From positions 1 to 64,000 of the forward strand of contig CAMCMB010000025.1 in the NCBI GenBank assembly GCA_945875845.1: a DNA stretch of 64,000 nt, in the 5' to 3' direction. The notes beneath the pieces are model-generated. The model did no database searches and was not told the origin of the DNA. It saw nothing but the letters and a program-made list of their open reading frames with translations. Positions within the stretch are counted from its first letter, which is position 1. The number at the start of each line of letters is the position of its first letter. The translations under genes were made by a program, and so were the position numbers. The stretch comes from Pirellula staleyi DSM 6068 (GTDB taxonomy: Bacteria; Planctomycetota; Planctomycetia; Pirellulales; Pirellulaceae). Positions 48,166 through 57,658 of the stretch are shown here, one piece after another.

Positions 48166-48222
48166 TTCGTTGTGCGACGCTCCGCGTCGCAGGAATCACG
48201 ACGCGGAGCGTCGTGCAACGAA
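48166..48222. repeat. 57-bp palindromic element (24-bp arms)
   Basis: ttcgttgtgcgacgctccgcgtcg-caggaatca-cgacgcggagcgtcgtgcaacgaa; about 2 mismatches in the arms. Confidence 0.85.
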
Positions 48223-48250
48223 GGAAGGCAACTTAGAAAGGCGACAATAG

Positions 48251-50650
48251 GTGAATATTCCCTCGGAGCAAAACATGGCAGGTCAAGATTCTCGCAAACA
48301 CGCTTCTCAGGGCCAACGTGTTGCGATCCTACCAACCTTGTTGCTGATTGCAGCTTGGTTGCTACCATCGATCGTTGGGCCAAGAGCCTTTGCCCAAAAT
48401 ACAAAAGTGACGCCTGCGGCCGTTTCCGCATCCATCGCGCAGTGTGTGGCGTTTCTGGAGAAAAGCCAAGAGACGGCTGGCCGTCGAGGTTCTTGGCCGG
48501 GCCATCTCGAATACGGGACGGGACAAACGTGTTTGGTGACATTGGCTTTGCTCAGCGCTGGCCAAAGCGTCAAATCTCCCAAAATTGTCAAGGCTTTGGA
48601 TTACATTCGCAGCCTCAAGTCCGAACGAACCTACACAGCCGCATTAAAAATAATGGTGCTTTGCTTGGCCGAACCGGCCAAGGACATGGCGAGAATCCAG
48701 GAAGAGGTCGACTGGCTTGTGAACGCTCAGGCCGAGAATGGCGGATGGGGTTACTATCAGGGTACGGGTGATTCCGATGAATCGAACAGCCAGTTTGCCG
48801 TTCTAGCACTATGGGAAGCAAGCAAGCTTGGGATCGCAATCCCTGAAAGGCGCTTTTCCAAGAGTCGAGAGTATTGGATCAGTCAGAGACGCGGCGAGGG
48901 CTGGGGTTATCGAAAAGATAGACCTATTGGCAGCATGACTTGTGCCGGGATCGCTTCCATGATCATCTTGCAAGACGCTTCGGAAGGAGCCGATGCGCAA
49001 GTCGTTGGAAACAACATCAAGTGTTGCGGGACCGTCAAAGACAGCGATTTTGACGTGGCCAAACCAATGCAATGGCTCGCTCGTAATTTCTCCGTCAACC
49101 GCAACCCGGATAGTGGATCGTACACCATGTACTACCTCTATGCATTGGAGCGGGTCGGACGCCTGACCGGCCAGCGTTTCATTGGCGATCACGACTGGTA
49201 TCGCGAAGGTGCCGAGTATTTGCTCTCCAACCAAGGCCAAAGCATCGGTGGCAGTTTTCGAGGTGGTCCGACCGAGGGGGACGAAATCTCTGCTTCTGCG
49301 ATGGCTCTCCTGTTCTTGAGCAAAGGCAAACGACAAGTGGTCATCGGTCATTTGCAATACGGGGATCCTAAGGACAACGATTGGAATCAACATCGTCGCT
49401 CCATTCAAAACCTCACAGGGCAGATCGAAAAGGTCTGGAAGCGTGAGCTTGCATGGCAAACCATCCGTTTAGAAAAAGCAACCGTAGAAAACCTCTTGGA
49501 AACGCCCGTGTTGTTCCTCAGTGGCTCCAAGGAATTCAAGCTTACAGACCCGCAACGCAAACTGCTCAAAGACTATACCGAACAAGGCGGATTTATCTTT
49601 GCAGAGGCTTGCAACGGCGACGGTTGCAATGGGGAAGCGTTTGATAAATCGTTTCGTCGCGAGATGGAAACCATCTTCGACAAGCCATTTCAAAAGCTCG
49701 CTCCGTCGCATCCCATCTGGTCGGCGGAAACCAAAGTTGATCCGAATGCCCTACCCAAAGATTTTTGGCTGTATGGATTGGACACATGTTGTCGCACAAG
49801 CGTCGTCTATTCACCCATCAGTCTGTCATGCCGATGGGAACTGGGGCGGCCGTATGGGATCATCCCAAAGCGTGCAGCTTCGGTCGAGTCGGATATCCTG
49901 AACGCAGTCAAACTAGGTGTCAACGCGGTAGCCTACGCCACCGGACGCGAGCTCAAAGACAAACTGGACGCAGCTACCATAATTATCCCCCAGGGGGACC
50001 GGCAAGCGCTTGCTCGTGGGGCGCTGACAATACCCAAGATCCAGCACAGCGGTGGATCGGATGACACTCCCAAAGCGGTCGCCAACTTGATCGAAATGTT
50101 TCGGCGAGAATCGCAATCCCTGGTCGACAGCAAGACTCCCATGGTCTCGCTCGTAAGCCCAGAAGTCGAGAAGTATCCGATCCTCTACATTCACGGGCGA
50201 AACCAGTTTGCCTTGTCTCAAGAGGAACGGCAAGGCTTGAAGAAGCACTTCGAAAACGGCGGCTTCGTCATCGGCGATTCGATCTGTGCTTCCAAAGAAT
50301 TTTCCGATGCAGTCCGCAAAGAGTTCAGCCAAGTACTCCCCGACTCATTCTGGCGAAAAGTAGATCCAAAACATCCGCTCATGCAACGCAATGGACCTGT
50401 GGGATACGATTTGGGTAACGTTGCGTTGATCGATGCATCGGCGGCGGGTTCGGACCTGCGCCAATCCAAACGAGAAGGGCCGGCAGATCTCGATGCGCTG
50501 GAATGGAATGGCAGAATCGTGATGTTGTTCTCGCCCAATGATCTAAGCTGTGCGATGGAGAGCAAACATTCGATGCAATGCCGAGGTTATGTTCGGGAGG
50601 ACGCATTCCGAATCGGAATCAACATGCTACTGTACGCGCTCACGCAATAG
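48251..50650 (+). CDS. Secreted protein: terpene-cyclase/prenyltransferase-like repeats plus two DUF4159 modules
   Basis: WLVNAQAENGGWGYYQGTGDSDESNSQFAVLAL; DYTEQGGFIFAEACNGDGCNGEAFDKSFRREME and HFENGGFVIGDSICASKEFSDAVRKEF; GTG start. Confidence 0.82.
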   Translation: MNIPSEQNMAGQDSRKHASQGQRVAILPTLLLIAAWLLPSIVGPRAFAQNTKVTPAAVSASIAQCVAFLEKSQETAGRRGSWPGHLEYGTGQTCLVTLALLSAGQSVKSPKIVKALDYIRSLKSERTYTAALKIMVLCLAEPAKDMARIQEEVDWLVNAQAENGGWGYYQGTGDSDESNSQFAVLALWEASKLGIAIPERRFSKSREYWISQRRGEGWGYRKDRPIGSMTCAGIASMIILQDASEGADAQVVGNNIKCCGTVKDSDFDVAKPMQWLARNFSVNRNPDSGSYTMYYLYALERVGRLTGQRFIGDHDWYREGAEYLLSNQGQSIGGSFRGGPTEGDEISASAMALLFLSKGKRQVVIGHLQYGDPKDNDWNQHRRSIQNLTGQIEKVWKRELAWQTIRLEKATVENLLETPVLFLSGSKEFKLTDPQRKLLKDYTEQGGFIFAEACNGDGCNGEAFDKSFRREMETIFDKPFQKLAPSHPIWSAETKVDPNALPKDFWLYGLDTCCRTSVVYSPISLSCRWELGRPYGIIPKRAASVESDILNAVKLGVNAVAYATGRELKDKLDAATIIIPQGDRQALARGALTIPKIQHSGGSDDTPKAVANLIEMFRRESQSLVDSKTPMVSLVSPEVEKYPILYIHGRNQFALSQEERQGLKKHFENGGFVIGDSICASKEFSDAVRKEFSQVLPDSFWRKVDPKHPLMQRNGPVGYDLGNVALIDASAAGSDLRQSKREGPADLDALEWNGRIVMLFSPNDLSCAMESKHSMQCRGYVREDAFRIGINMLLYALTQ

Positions 50651-50696
50651 TTCCAAGGCCACCAGCAGTTGCCAAGTCGAAGGATGGAAAATCAAT

Positions 50697-50881
50697 GGGA
50701 GGGCGAGGCCACCCCTCTAAACATCTTTGCAATGGCGAATGCATTGGAAACCATCGGGAGGGCGAGGCTCCTGCCGAGCTTACGACGCAATGGTTCGGCA
50801 GGAGCCTCACCCTCCCAAGCAATGAATTGGTTGGGCAAGGCCTAACAAAACATGTTTACAGGAGTGGCCTCACCCTCTCGC
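50697..50881. repeat. Family B element, full-length copy B4 (double-nested inverted repeat)
   Basis: Outer arms gggagggcgaggccacccctctaaacat / atgtttacaggagtggcctcaccctctc; inner arms cgaggctcctgccga / tcggcaggagcctc. Confidence 0.9.
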
Positions 50882-51259
50882 GTCTAAACCCCCGCTAGCG
50901 AAACAAAGCTGGCCGATGGGTGAACCACCGGCCAGCGCTTGTTTTTTCCTCCGACCGTTCGTCGGCACGACATGGAGCCGCTGCGAGACTGGCGTAGATC
51001 AGGCGTGCTACTGCACTCGCCTTTTGACGATCTAAGCCAACGCAATATGATGGTCCCTCAGCCTGAAAAACGACCAGAGGCAATTGATGCGAACCGTTTC
51101 CGATTCGCACACTTGCACTATACGTAACGGCTTCCGCATTGGAAAGATTGATTCTCCAAAAAAAGGATGAGTTACGCGCTGGGAAAGCTCCGTATCAAGT
51201 TGGCAGGATGGTGCGTTCTAAGTGATTACTGACGTAAGTACTCGCGCAGAGTTCATGCT

Positions 51260-51289
51260 CCCTTCTCCCCGGTACTCAGGGGAGAAGGG
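51260..51289. repeat. Family E palindrome (cccttctcccc-ggtactca-ggggagaaggg)
   Basis: Perfect 11-bp arms; similar to 872-900. Confidence 0.8.
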
Positions 51290-51424
51290 CTGGGGATGAG
51301 GGGCGTGGACTGTAAGAATCGCATCGAGATACAGGGCAACGATTCGCCACCCGCATCTAGCAACGGTACCCAATTTTAAGCGATTGCAATCGAGTGCGAA
51401 GCGCAAGCTGAAGGATGTCTCGCA

Positions 51425-53080
51425 CTATTTTTTGATTTGAAAATCAACTTGGCTCTGGCCCCACTTGTGTGCTTTCATATCCTCAATGGTCAATCGCAAT
51501 TGATAACTGCCAATTGCGATTTGCTGTGGCATGTAGATCTTGTAAACGATGAAGTAGTCTCGTCGATGATTCTGGCATAGTTCCGGTTCCATCGGCAACA
51601 ATTGGTCCGCTACCTTGCTACCTTGACCGTCGAGGATCTCGTAGCTGCCTTGCAATTGCGTTTCAAATCCATTTCGGATTTTTTCTGCCGAAACGTTGTC
51701 TATTTCGCAGTAGAGCAACACTTCTTGATCGGCTTGAAATTGATTCTTGGCAAATTTCGTCACGACTCCATACCGCTCGACTTCGGTACAGAAAGCAAGC
51801 GACCTAACTTCCAAATTGCTTGCTGCCGCGAGGTGATTCGTGGCTTCACGCTGGCTGTTCATGACGAGAGCCCAGTGGCGCGACTTAACCGGCATCGCGT
51901 CCGGATTGGTTGCCTCAAATAGAGCTTGCATCTCATGTGCAATAAATGCGTTTTCGTTGACGCTCAAGTGCTCGATAGGGCGTAGCGCGTCCTCTAGCCG
52001 GCGTTGAACAACGTACAGCATTCGCAGTTTGATTTCTTGGCTCCGCCGCATGCTCTCATCGGTGTAAGTTGTTTCGCGGAGTTGCTTTTCCAATTCTTCG
52101 ATGGCTTGGTTGGCACTTTGCGACAAAGTCAACGAAGGAACTGGCGGACTATTCGCAGGAGTACTAGGTGCACTCTCAGCGCTTGTGGCGGCGGAAGTTG
52201 GTTTCGATGGCGCGACGGCGATTCCCGACGCAGTCATGACGTTGGACTCCAGCGGCATGATGGGCGAAATCGTTGCTGCGGAATGGACACCTTCTTTGGG
52301 AGTAACAGGATTCTCCTGAAGCGGCGATTGTATCGTGTTTGCAACCGACTTAGCGTCCACAGGAACAGCAGAATCCTTGACAGCAGAGTCATTCAGACGG
52401 ATAGAGACGCCTGTCTTTTTCTTTTCGTTCGATTCCGAATCGCTTTGTACGACTACTTTTTCATTCGATTCGGATGGATTCGCACTGGAATCAGAAAGTG
52501 TTCGTTTTTCGTTCGAGGACTTGGCGGTTTGCTCTTCGCTGGTTGAGTCACGACTCGAAGCCATGTTGATAACTTGATTTTGAACCGCCTCAAGTTGTTT
52601 CTTGTACAACTCGCGCTGGCCGGTGGGCAGTGAATCCAAAGCTTTTTCGAAGTCGGTGTCTGGCTGCTGAGTGCTCAACAACGGCCCGTTCTTGCGATCT
52701 TTGTTTGCATCGCCTTGCGCATCTTCCTGTCGCAAAAATTCAGGAAGCTTGTTGGGTTCTGCGGCAGCGTTTCGAGACGCTTTCGTCAGTCCCTTGGTTT
52801 CCGAACTGTTTTCTCGCGAGCGAGCATCTGCGAAGCGTGGACGTGGGACTTTTCCGGCCGATCGGTTCGGATAGGACCAGTCATCTTCCTCCTCGTTGAG
52901 AAAAGCCATGTCGTCATCGCGAGATCGAAACCCTAGCCCTTGGCAACCTGGCATAACAACCAGTGAGGATAGGACAATCGCGAGGCTGAGCTTCTTGCTG
53001 AGCTTCTTGAGGTCGAAACGTGTGGTTTGCAAGCCCATGCGGACGCTTAACGGAAAGCTTTCGAATTGCGGATGCGACAT
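51425..53080 (-). CDS. Hypothetical lipoprotein with long low-complexity N-terminal half
   Basis: Lipobox-like LVVMPGCQG; Ser/Glu/Lys-rich region to ~aa 330; structured C-terminal domain. Confidence 0.8.
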   Translation of the reverse strand: MSHPQFESFPLSVRMGLQTTRFDLKKLSKKLSLAIVLSSLVVMPGCQGLGFRSRDDDMAFLNEEEDDWSYPNRSAGKVPRPRFADARSRENSSETKGLTKASRNAAAEPNKLPEFLRQEDAQGDANKDRKNGPLLSTQQPDTDFEKALDSLPTGQRELYKKQLEAVQNQVINMASSRDSTSEEQTAKSSNEKRTLSDSSANPSESNEKVVVQSDSESNEKKKTGVSIRLNDSAVKDSAVPVDAKSVANTIQSPLQENPVTPKEGVHSAATISPIMPLESNVMTASGIAVAPSKPTSAATSAESAPSTPANSPPVPSLTLSQSANQAIEELEKQLRETTYTDESMRRSQEIKLRMLYVVQRRLEDALRPIEHLSVNENAFIAHEMQALFEATNPDAMPVKSRHWALVMNSQREATNHLAAASNLEVRSLAFCTEVERYGVVTKFAKNQFQADQEVLLYCEIDNVSAEKIRNGFETQLQGSYEILDGQGSKVADQLLPMEPELCQNHRRDYFIVYKIYMPQQIAIGSYQLRLTIEDMKAHKWGQSQVDFQIKK

Positions 53081-53103
53081 GATCGAACTCGTCTCTTAGG
53101 GTT

Positions 53104-53940
53104 TTACTTTGCGGTAGAAAGCGCTTTGAGTAAAGGAGCTGTTGGTCCGTCTCCTGCTAAAACTTCGTAGGCCAAGGAGAGATAGTCTTCCGCTCCGTGA
53201 CTGTTGGGCGCGTAGGCGAAAATCGATTGACCGAAACTCGGGGCTTCCGCCAAGCGAATATTGCGTCGCACTTTGGTTTGAAAGAACTTGGCCTGAGCCC
53301 ATACGGGACTCTGAGCGGTGCTTACTTTCAAGAATTCTTCGACATCGCGACTGACTTCGGCGGCCAAACGCGTCCCGGATTCGTACATGCAAAGCACGAT
53401 GCCTTCGAGTCGTAAGTTCGGATTCAATCGTTTGGCAACGAGCTCAATCGTTCGGAGCAGTTTGCTCAAACCGTGAAGCGCTAAAAAGTGAGGCTGCAAG
53501 GGCAAGAAGACCTCGTCGACTGCCGTCAGTGCATTGAGAGTGAGTACACCAAGGGAGGGAGGGCAATCCAGAATCATGAAATCGAAATCGGAATCGTCCA
53601 TCTCGATTCTGTCTTTTAAAATTACTTCGCGGCCAACTTCACCAGCCAATTCCATCTCGGCAGCCGCTAAATCGAGGCTGGCTGGAACCACGGCAAGATT
53701 GGGCAGTACCCAGCGTCGGACTTGATCGAGCCTCGCATCACCGCACAGCATGTCGTAGACACTGATTTCGTTCTCGTTAAGTGTCAGACCCAAATGCAAC
53801 GATGCGTGGGCTTGTGGATCCAAATCCAGCACGCATACTTTCTTGCCGCATTGTGCAAGTCCGGCTGCGAGATTCACAGCCGTTGTGGTCTTGCCAACGC
53901 CACCTTTTTGGTTGAGGACAGCGATTTTTCGCATCGTCAA
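53104..53940 (-). CDS. ParA/Soj family ATPase
   Basis: IAVLNQKGGVGKTTTAVNLAAGLA; VLDLDPQAHASLHLG; FMILDCPPSLGVLTLNAL. Confidence 0.93.
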   Translation of the reverse strand: MTMRKIAVLNQKGGVGKTTTAVNLAAGLAQCGKKVCVLDLDPQAHASLHLGLTLNENEISVYDMLCGDARLDQVRRWVLPNLAVVPASLDLAAAEMELAGEVGREVILKDRIEMDDSDFDFMILDCPPSLGVLTLNALTAVDEVFLPLQPHFLALHGLSKLLRTIELVAKRLNPNLRLEGIVLCMYESGTRLAAEVSRDVEEFLKVSTAQSPVWAQAKFFQTKVRRNIRLAEAPSFGQSIFAYAPNSHGAEDYLSLAYEVLAGDGPTAPLLKALSTAK

Positions 53941-54171
53941 AATGCCTTTTTTTTCTGGGTGAGTCTCTAACTTGCTGACCAGCCAAACATCGAGATCGGG
54001 ATTTTCTCCATGTTTCGCTCACGATTGGCAGCTTTGGTAGGACGGTAGCAAACAGACCGCATTCAAATCCAGGTCAAACACGATAAGCGGTTGACAATTT
54101 CGACATTTCGAACATCCTTTCGTTCTCCAAAGACTCCACCCCCACACTTATTTCCTGTAAGGTCTCGAACC

Positions 54172-54939
54172 GTGAGAAAGTTCTTTATTGCTGGCAATTG
54201 GAAGATGAATCTTTTGCGGGACTCGTCGGTCGCTTTGGTCCAACAACTAATGGATTCATTGCAAACCATTTCCAGCGTCGATGTTGCCGTTTGTCCCCCA
54301 AGCGTTTACCTCCATGACGTTGGTGCGGCACTACGGGGTAGCCAGATTCAATTAGGGGCACAAAATGTCCATCAAGCGACAGACGGGGCTTACACGGGTG
54401 AGATTAGCTGCGCGATGTTAAACGATCTGGGCTGCCGCTATGTGATCCTTGGTCACAGCGAACGACGCGCGATTTTCGGCGAATCCGATACCGACGTAAA
54501 TGTTAAGCTTCACGCTGTGTTGAAAGCAGGCCTGACCCCGATCGTGTGCATTGGCGAAACCTTGCAGCAACGCGAAGCGGGCGAAACAAATCAAGTGGTT
54601 CGATGGCAATGCACGCATTCCCTAGCAGGCCTGACGAACGAACAAATGGCCAAGACGGTTCTCGCTTACGAGCCAGTCTGGGCCATCGGCACCGGCAAGA
54701 CGGCCACGCCCGCTCAAGCCGAAGAAGTGCATGCCGACATTCGCAAATTGCTTGCGACGACGTTTTCCGCATCCGTGGCAAACGCGGTGGTGATCCAGTA
54801 CGGCGGGAGCGTCAAAGCCGATAACGCCATGGAATTGCTTGGCCAACCCAATATTGACGGCGCGTTAGTGGGTGGCGCTTCCTTGAAATCGGACTCGTTT
54901 TTGGCGATTGTGCAGGCGGCCGCGAAAATCACGAAGTAG
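54172..54939 (+). CDS. tpiA: Triose-phosphate isomerase (GTG start)
   Basis: RKFFIAGNWKMN; YVILGHSERRAIFGE; VLAYEPVWAIGTGKTATPAQAEEVH; IQYGGSVKADNA. Confidence 0.96.
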   Translation: MRKFFIAGNWKMNLLRDSSVALVQQLMDSLQTISSVDVAVCPPSVYLHDVGAALRGSQIQLGAQNVHQATDGAYTGEISCAMLNDLGCRYVILGHSERRAIFGESDTDVNVKLHAVLKAGLTPIVCIGETLQQREAGETNQVVRWQCTHSLAGLTNEQMAKTVLAYEPVWAIGTGKTATPAQAEEVHADIRKLLATTFSASVANAVVIQYGGSVKADNAMELLGQPNIDGALVGGASLKSDSFLAIVQAAAKITK

Positions 54940-54969
54940 CGTCGCCTTGAATGGAGTATGCTAAAATAG

Positions 54970-55075
54970 CGGTGGTGGGTGGTACGACGGACTTCCAAGT
55001 CCGTCGATGGGGAATTCGACGGACTAGGAAGTCCGTCGTACCAATAAACAACAGCCCGCTAGCGCGTTGCGGCTT
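54970..55075 (-). repeat. Family A nested-palindrome element, copy A4 (core 54981-55042)
   Basis: ggtacgacggacttccaagtccgtcgatggggaattcgacggactaggaagtccgtcgtacc. Confidence 0.9.
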
Positions 55076-55116
55076 CAAAGAGAGTGTCATTTGGCCTCTG
55101 AAAATTGGACATCAAA

Positions 55117-56313
55117 ATGAAATTACTGTTTGTCGCGTTTGTTCTTGCTCTGTTGACACTGTCCGTTTCGAAGGCGGATACGTTCGAAATTCTTGGTGGC
55201 GGGACAATCTCCGGTCGTCCGCTTGCCAATGACCCAAAATCCGAGTTTGTCAAGATTCTGACGAGCGATGGCTTTGAAATCGAAATCGCACGCACCAAAT
55301 TGAGCGTCAAAGAAAGCCTTTCGACCGGCGAACCCCAATTGGCATACGCCAAACTCTTTGGCAGCAAAGACGACTCAGCGGAGTCCCACAAAGAACTTGC
55401 TCTTTATTCGAGGTCCAATGTCACGCTTGAGCTTTCCAATGCCCATTATGAACGCATCGTAGAACTGGACCCCAGCGACCGGTTGGCTTGGGCAGCCATT
55501 GGTTATATTCCGGATAAAGACGGAATATGGATTCGTAAAGAAACGCTCAATAAGCGTCGGGGATTAGTCAAAGGGAAAAAACGATTGACGACGATGCACG
55601 CTAAGGCGATCACGGAAGTGGAAGACAAACTTTCGAAAGACATTGCTCTGATGAAGGTTGAGATCGACAGAAACTTATCGAATCTTGGAAAACCCAATGC
55701 GCAAGGTGCGAAAGCGGCGGAATTTTTTCGGACCCTGAACGATCCTCTTGCGATCGACAAAGTTCATGACCTTCTCGCGAAAGAACTGAACGAGGGTCGA
55801 AACGTCGATATGTACATGGAGATTCTAGCCCGTATGCCTGGCGCTTCGGCGAGTTCAACGTTTATTTCACTTGCCATGAACTCCAATAATCAAGACGTTG
55901 TCAACGCTAGCCTTGAATTGCTTTTAAGAACAGAGTATTCCAGCGAGCTCGCGCTAAGTGCTTTTCTCGCGGCGCTCGGAAGCAAAGACATCCAAAAAAT
56001 AGATCGTGCTGGAAGCAATCTTCAGGTTCTTCATGAGGATCGGGCTGTTTTTTCACTCATCGAATCCCTCACCTCAATCATTACCAGAACACAATCCACT
56101 CCGGGTACGAATGCCATCAGCTCGGACGGAGGTATACAACAGACCATGGGGGGAAGCAAAACCACGACCAAACAACCCTATAATCACCAGAGTGTTCTAT
56201 CGGCCTTAAACTCCATCACGGGCGAAAACTTTGGATTCAGCAAACAGGAATGGCGTTTGTGGTATGCCAGAACATATGCGGACACCAACTTGAATTTGCG
56301 TCGTAACGAGTGA
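55117..56313 (+). CDS. Hypothetical secreted protein
   Basis: Signal peptide MKLLFVAFVLALLTLSVSKA; no recognised catalytic motif. Confidence 0.78.
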   Translation: MKLLFVAFVLALLTLSVSKADTFEILGGGTISGRPLANDPKSEFVKILTSDGFEIEIARTKLSVKESLSTGEPQLAYAKLFGSKDDSAESHKELALYSRSNVTLELSNAHYERIVELDPSDRLAWAAIGYIPDKDGIWIRKETLNKRRGLVKGKKRLTTMHAKAITEVEDKLSKDIALMKVEIDRNLSNLGKPNAQGAKAAEFFRTLNDPLAIDKVHDLLAKELNEGRNVDMYMEILARMPGASASSTFISLAMNSNNQDVVNASLELLLRTEYSSELALSAFLAALGSKDIQKIDRAGSNLQVLHEDRAVFSLIESLTSIITRTQSTPGTNAISSDGGIQQTMGGSKTTTKQPYNHQSVLSALNSITGENFGFSKQEWRLWYARTYADTNLNLRRNE

Positions 56314-57413
56314 GGATTGCCGTCCTCGAATTTCTGTGCGGCGGCGGCTTAATCGAGCCTGATGAACCTCCGAAGGACCCGCATACTCCGGCGAACGTTC
56401 TTGTTCCTCTTTTCGGCGAAGGTTTGTCGATGCTGGATGCATTGGCATCCGATTTAATCGAGTGCGGACATTCGGTATGCACTTGTTTGGATCGCTCGGT
56501 CCTCATGAATGCCTTGGTACCCCCATCCTTTTTGAGTTCGGCTTCGATTGCGATGGTCGAATCGACGGATCGTTTTTTAGAAGTTTGGGGCCATGTCGCA
56601 TCCGATTGCGATGTGACCATTGTTATTGCTCCCGAGCTGAACGACGCATTGGCATCGATCGTTCGAACGCTGCGGGCATTAGGAGTCCAGGTTCTCGCGT
56701 CGGACGAGGCGTTCTTGAACGCGGCATCCGACAAATGGTTGATGGCAAAAATGCTGCTTGCAGGCGGGATCGCGCACCCGGCGACTTGGACACTTCGGGA
56801 GTACTATGCATCGCGAGTTGCGGCAGACAAAAGGATCGGCGACTCACCCATCACTGTCAAACGTCGCGATGGTGCTGGTTGCGCGGAAATGAGTTACTTT
56901 GCGAACAGCGCGGCATTCGAGTCGTGGGCCTTATCGACGAGCCTGCTAGCAGAAAACGCGGACGATTGGATCGTTCAGCCTTGGATCGCAGGTCAGCCGG
57001 CTAGTCTCGCGCTCATCGCCCATGGAAGCCGCAAGGTCTTGGGTGCCTTTGAACAACGAATCGATGTCAGTCCAATAGCGATCGCAAACCCTAGCGAATG
57101 CGTGCAATACCGAGGTGGATCAGGTCCGCTGGCCCAAGTTTCCTTCGCGGAGCTGGACGATTTTGCCAACGTAGTGCTCAATGCGGTTCCACCAGGGGCA
57201 GCGGGCTGGATTGGAATTGATTTTCTGATTCCAATCGACGCTGCTGCAGCGAGCGATTGGATAGTCATCGAAATCAACCCAAGGTTGACGACGAGTTATG
57301 CTGGGTATCGAAAATGGTATGGCCACGACTTAGCGAACATGCTCCTTGGACTTCGCTCCATTCCAAATGCAATCGGCTTTCCAACTTGGGAGCGAGTCGA
57401 ATTTGAGGCATGA
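56310..57413 (+). CDS. ATP-grasp domain protein (possibly MfnD-like amino acid ligase)
   Basis: DKWLMAKMLLAGGIAHP; WIGIDFLIP; VIEINPRLTTSYAGYRKWYG; GTGA overlap with the preceding gene. Confidence 0.8.
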   Translation: MRIAVLEFLCGGGLIEPDEPPKDPHTPANVLVPLFGEGLSMLDALASDLIECGHSVCTCLDRSVLMNALVPPSFLSSASIAMVESTDRFLEVWGHVASDCDVTIVIAPELNDALASIVRTLRALGVQVLASDEAFLNAASDKWLMAKMLLAGGIAHPATWTLREYYASRVAADKRIGDSPITVKRRDGAGCAEMSYFANSAAFESWALSTSLLAENADDWIVQPWIAGQPASLALIAHGSRKVLGAFEQRIDVSPIAIANPSECVQYRGGSGPLAQVSFAELDDFANVVLNAVPPGAAGWIGIDFLIPIDAAAASDWIVIEINPRLTTSYAGYRKWYGHDLANMLLGLRSIPNAIGFPTWERVEFEA

Positions 57414-57417
57414 GGCA

Positions 57418-57645
57418 TCATGGCGGATCGTAGCCACCTTTGTGAAACGGATGGCACCTACCGATTCGCTTGATCCCTTTCCAAACACCACGCAATGCGC
57501 CGTATTTTTCGATGGCTTCAATCATGTACTGCGAACAAGTTGGGGAGAAACGGCAATTGCTGCCTAGAAGCGGGCTGACTGCGCGTTGATAAAAACGGAC
57601 CATGGCTATGAGCAAGTAGCGAAGGCATTGATGCAACTGATTCAT
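57418..57645 (-). CDS. yidD: Membrane protein insertion efficiency factor YidD
   Basis: [62 protein letters not shown]. Confidence 0.95.
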   Translation of the reverse strand: MNQLHQCLRYLLIAMVRFYQRAVSPLLGSNCRFSPTCSQYMIEAIEKYGALRGVWKGIKRIGRCHPFHKGGYDPP

Positions 57646-57658
57646 CACACACAGTTGG

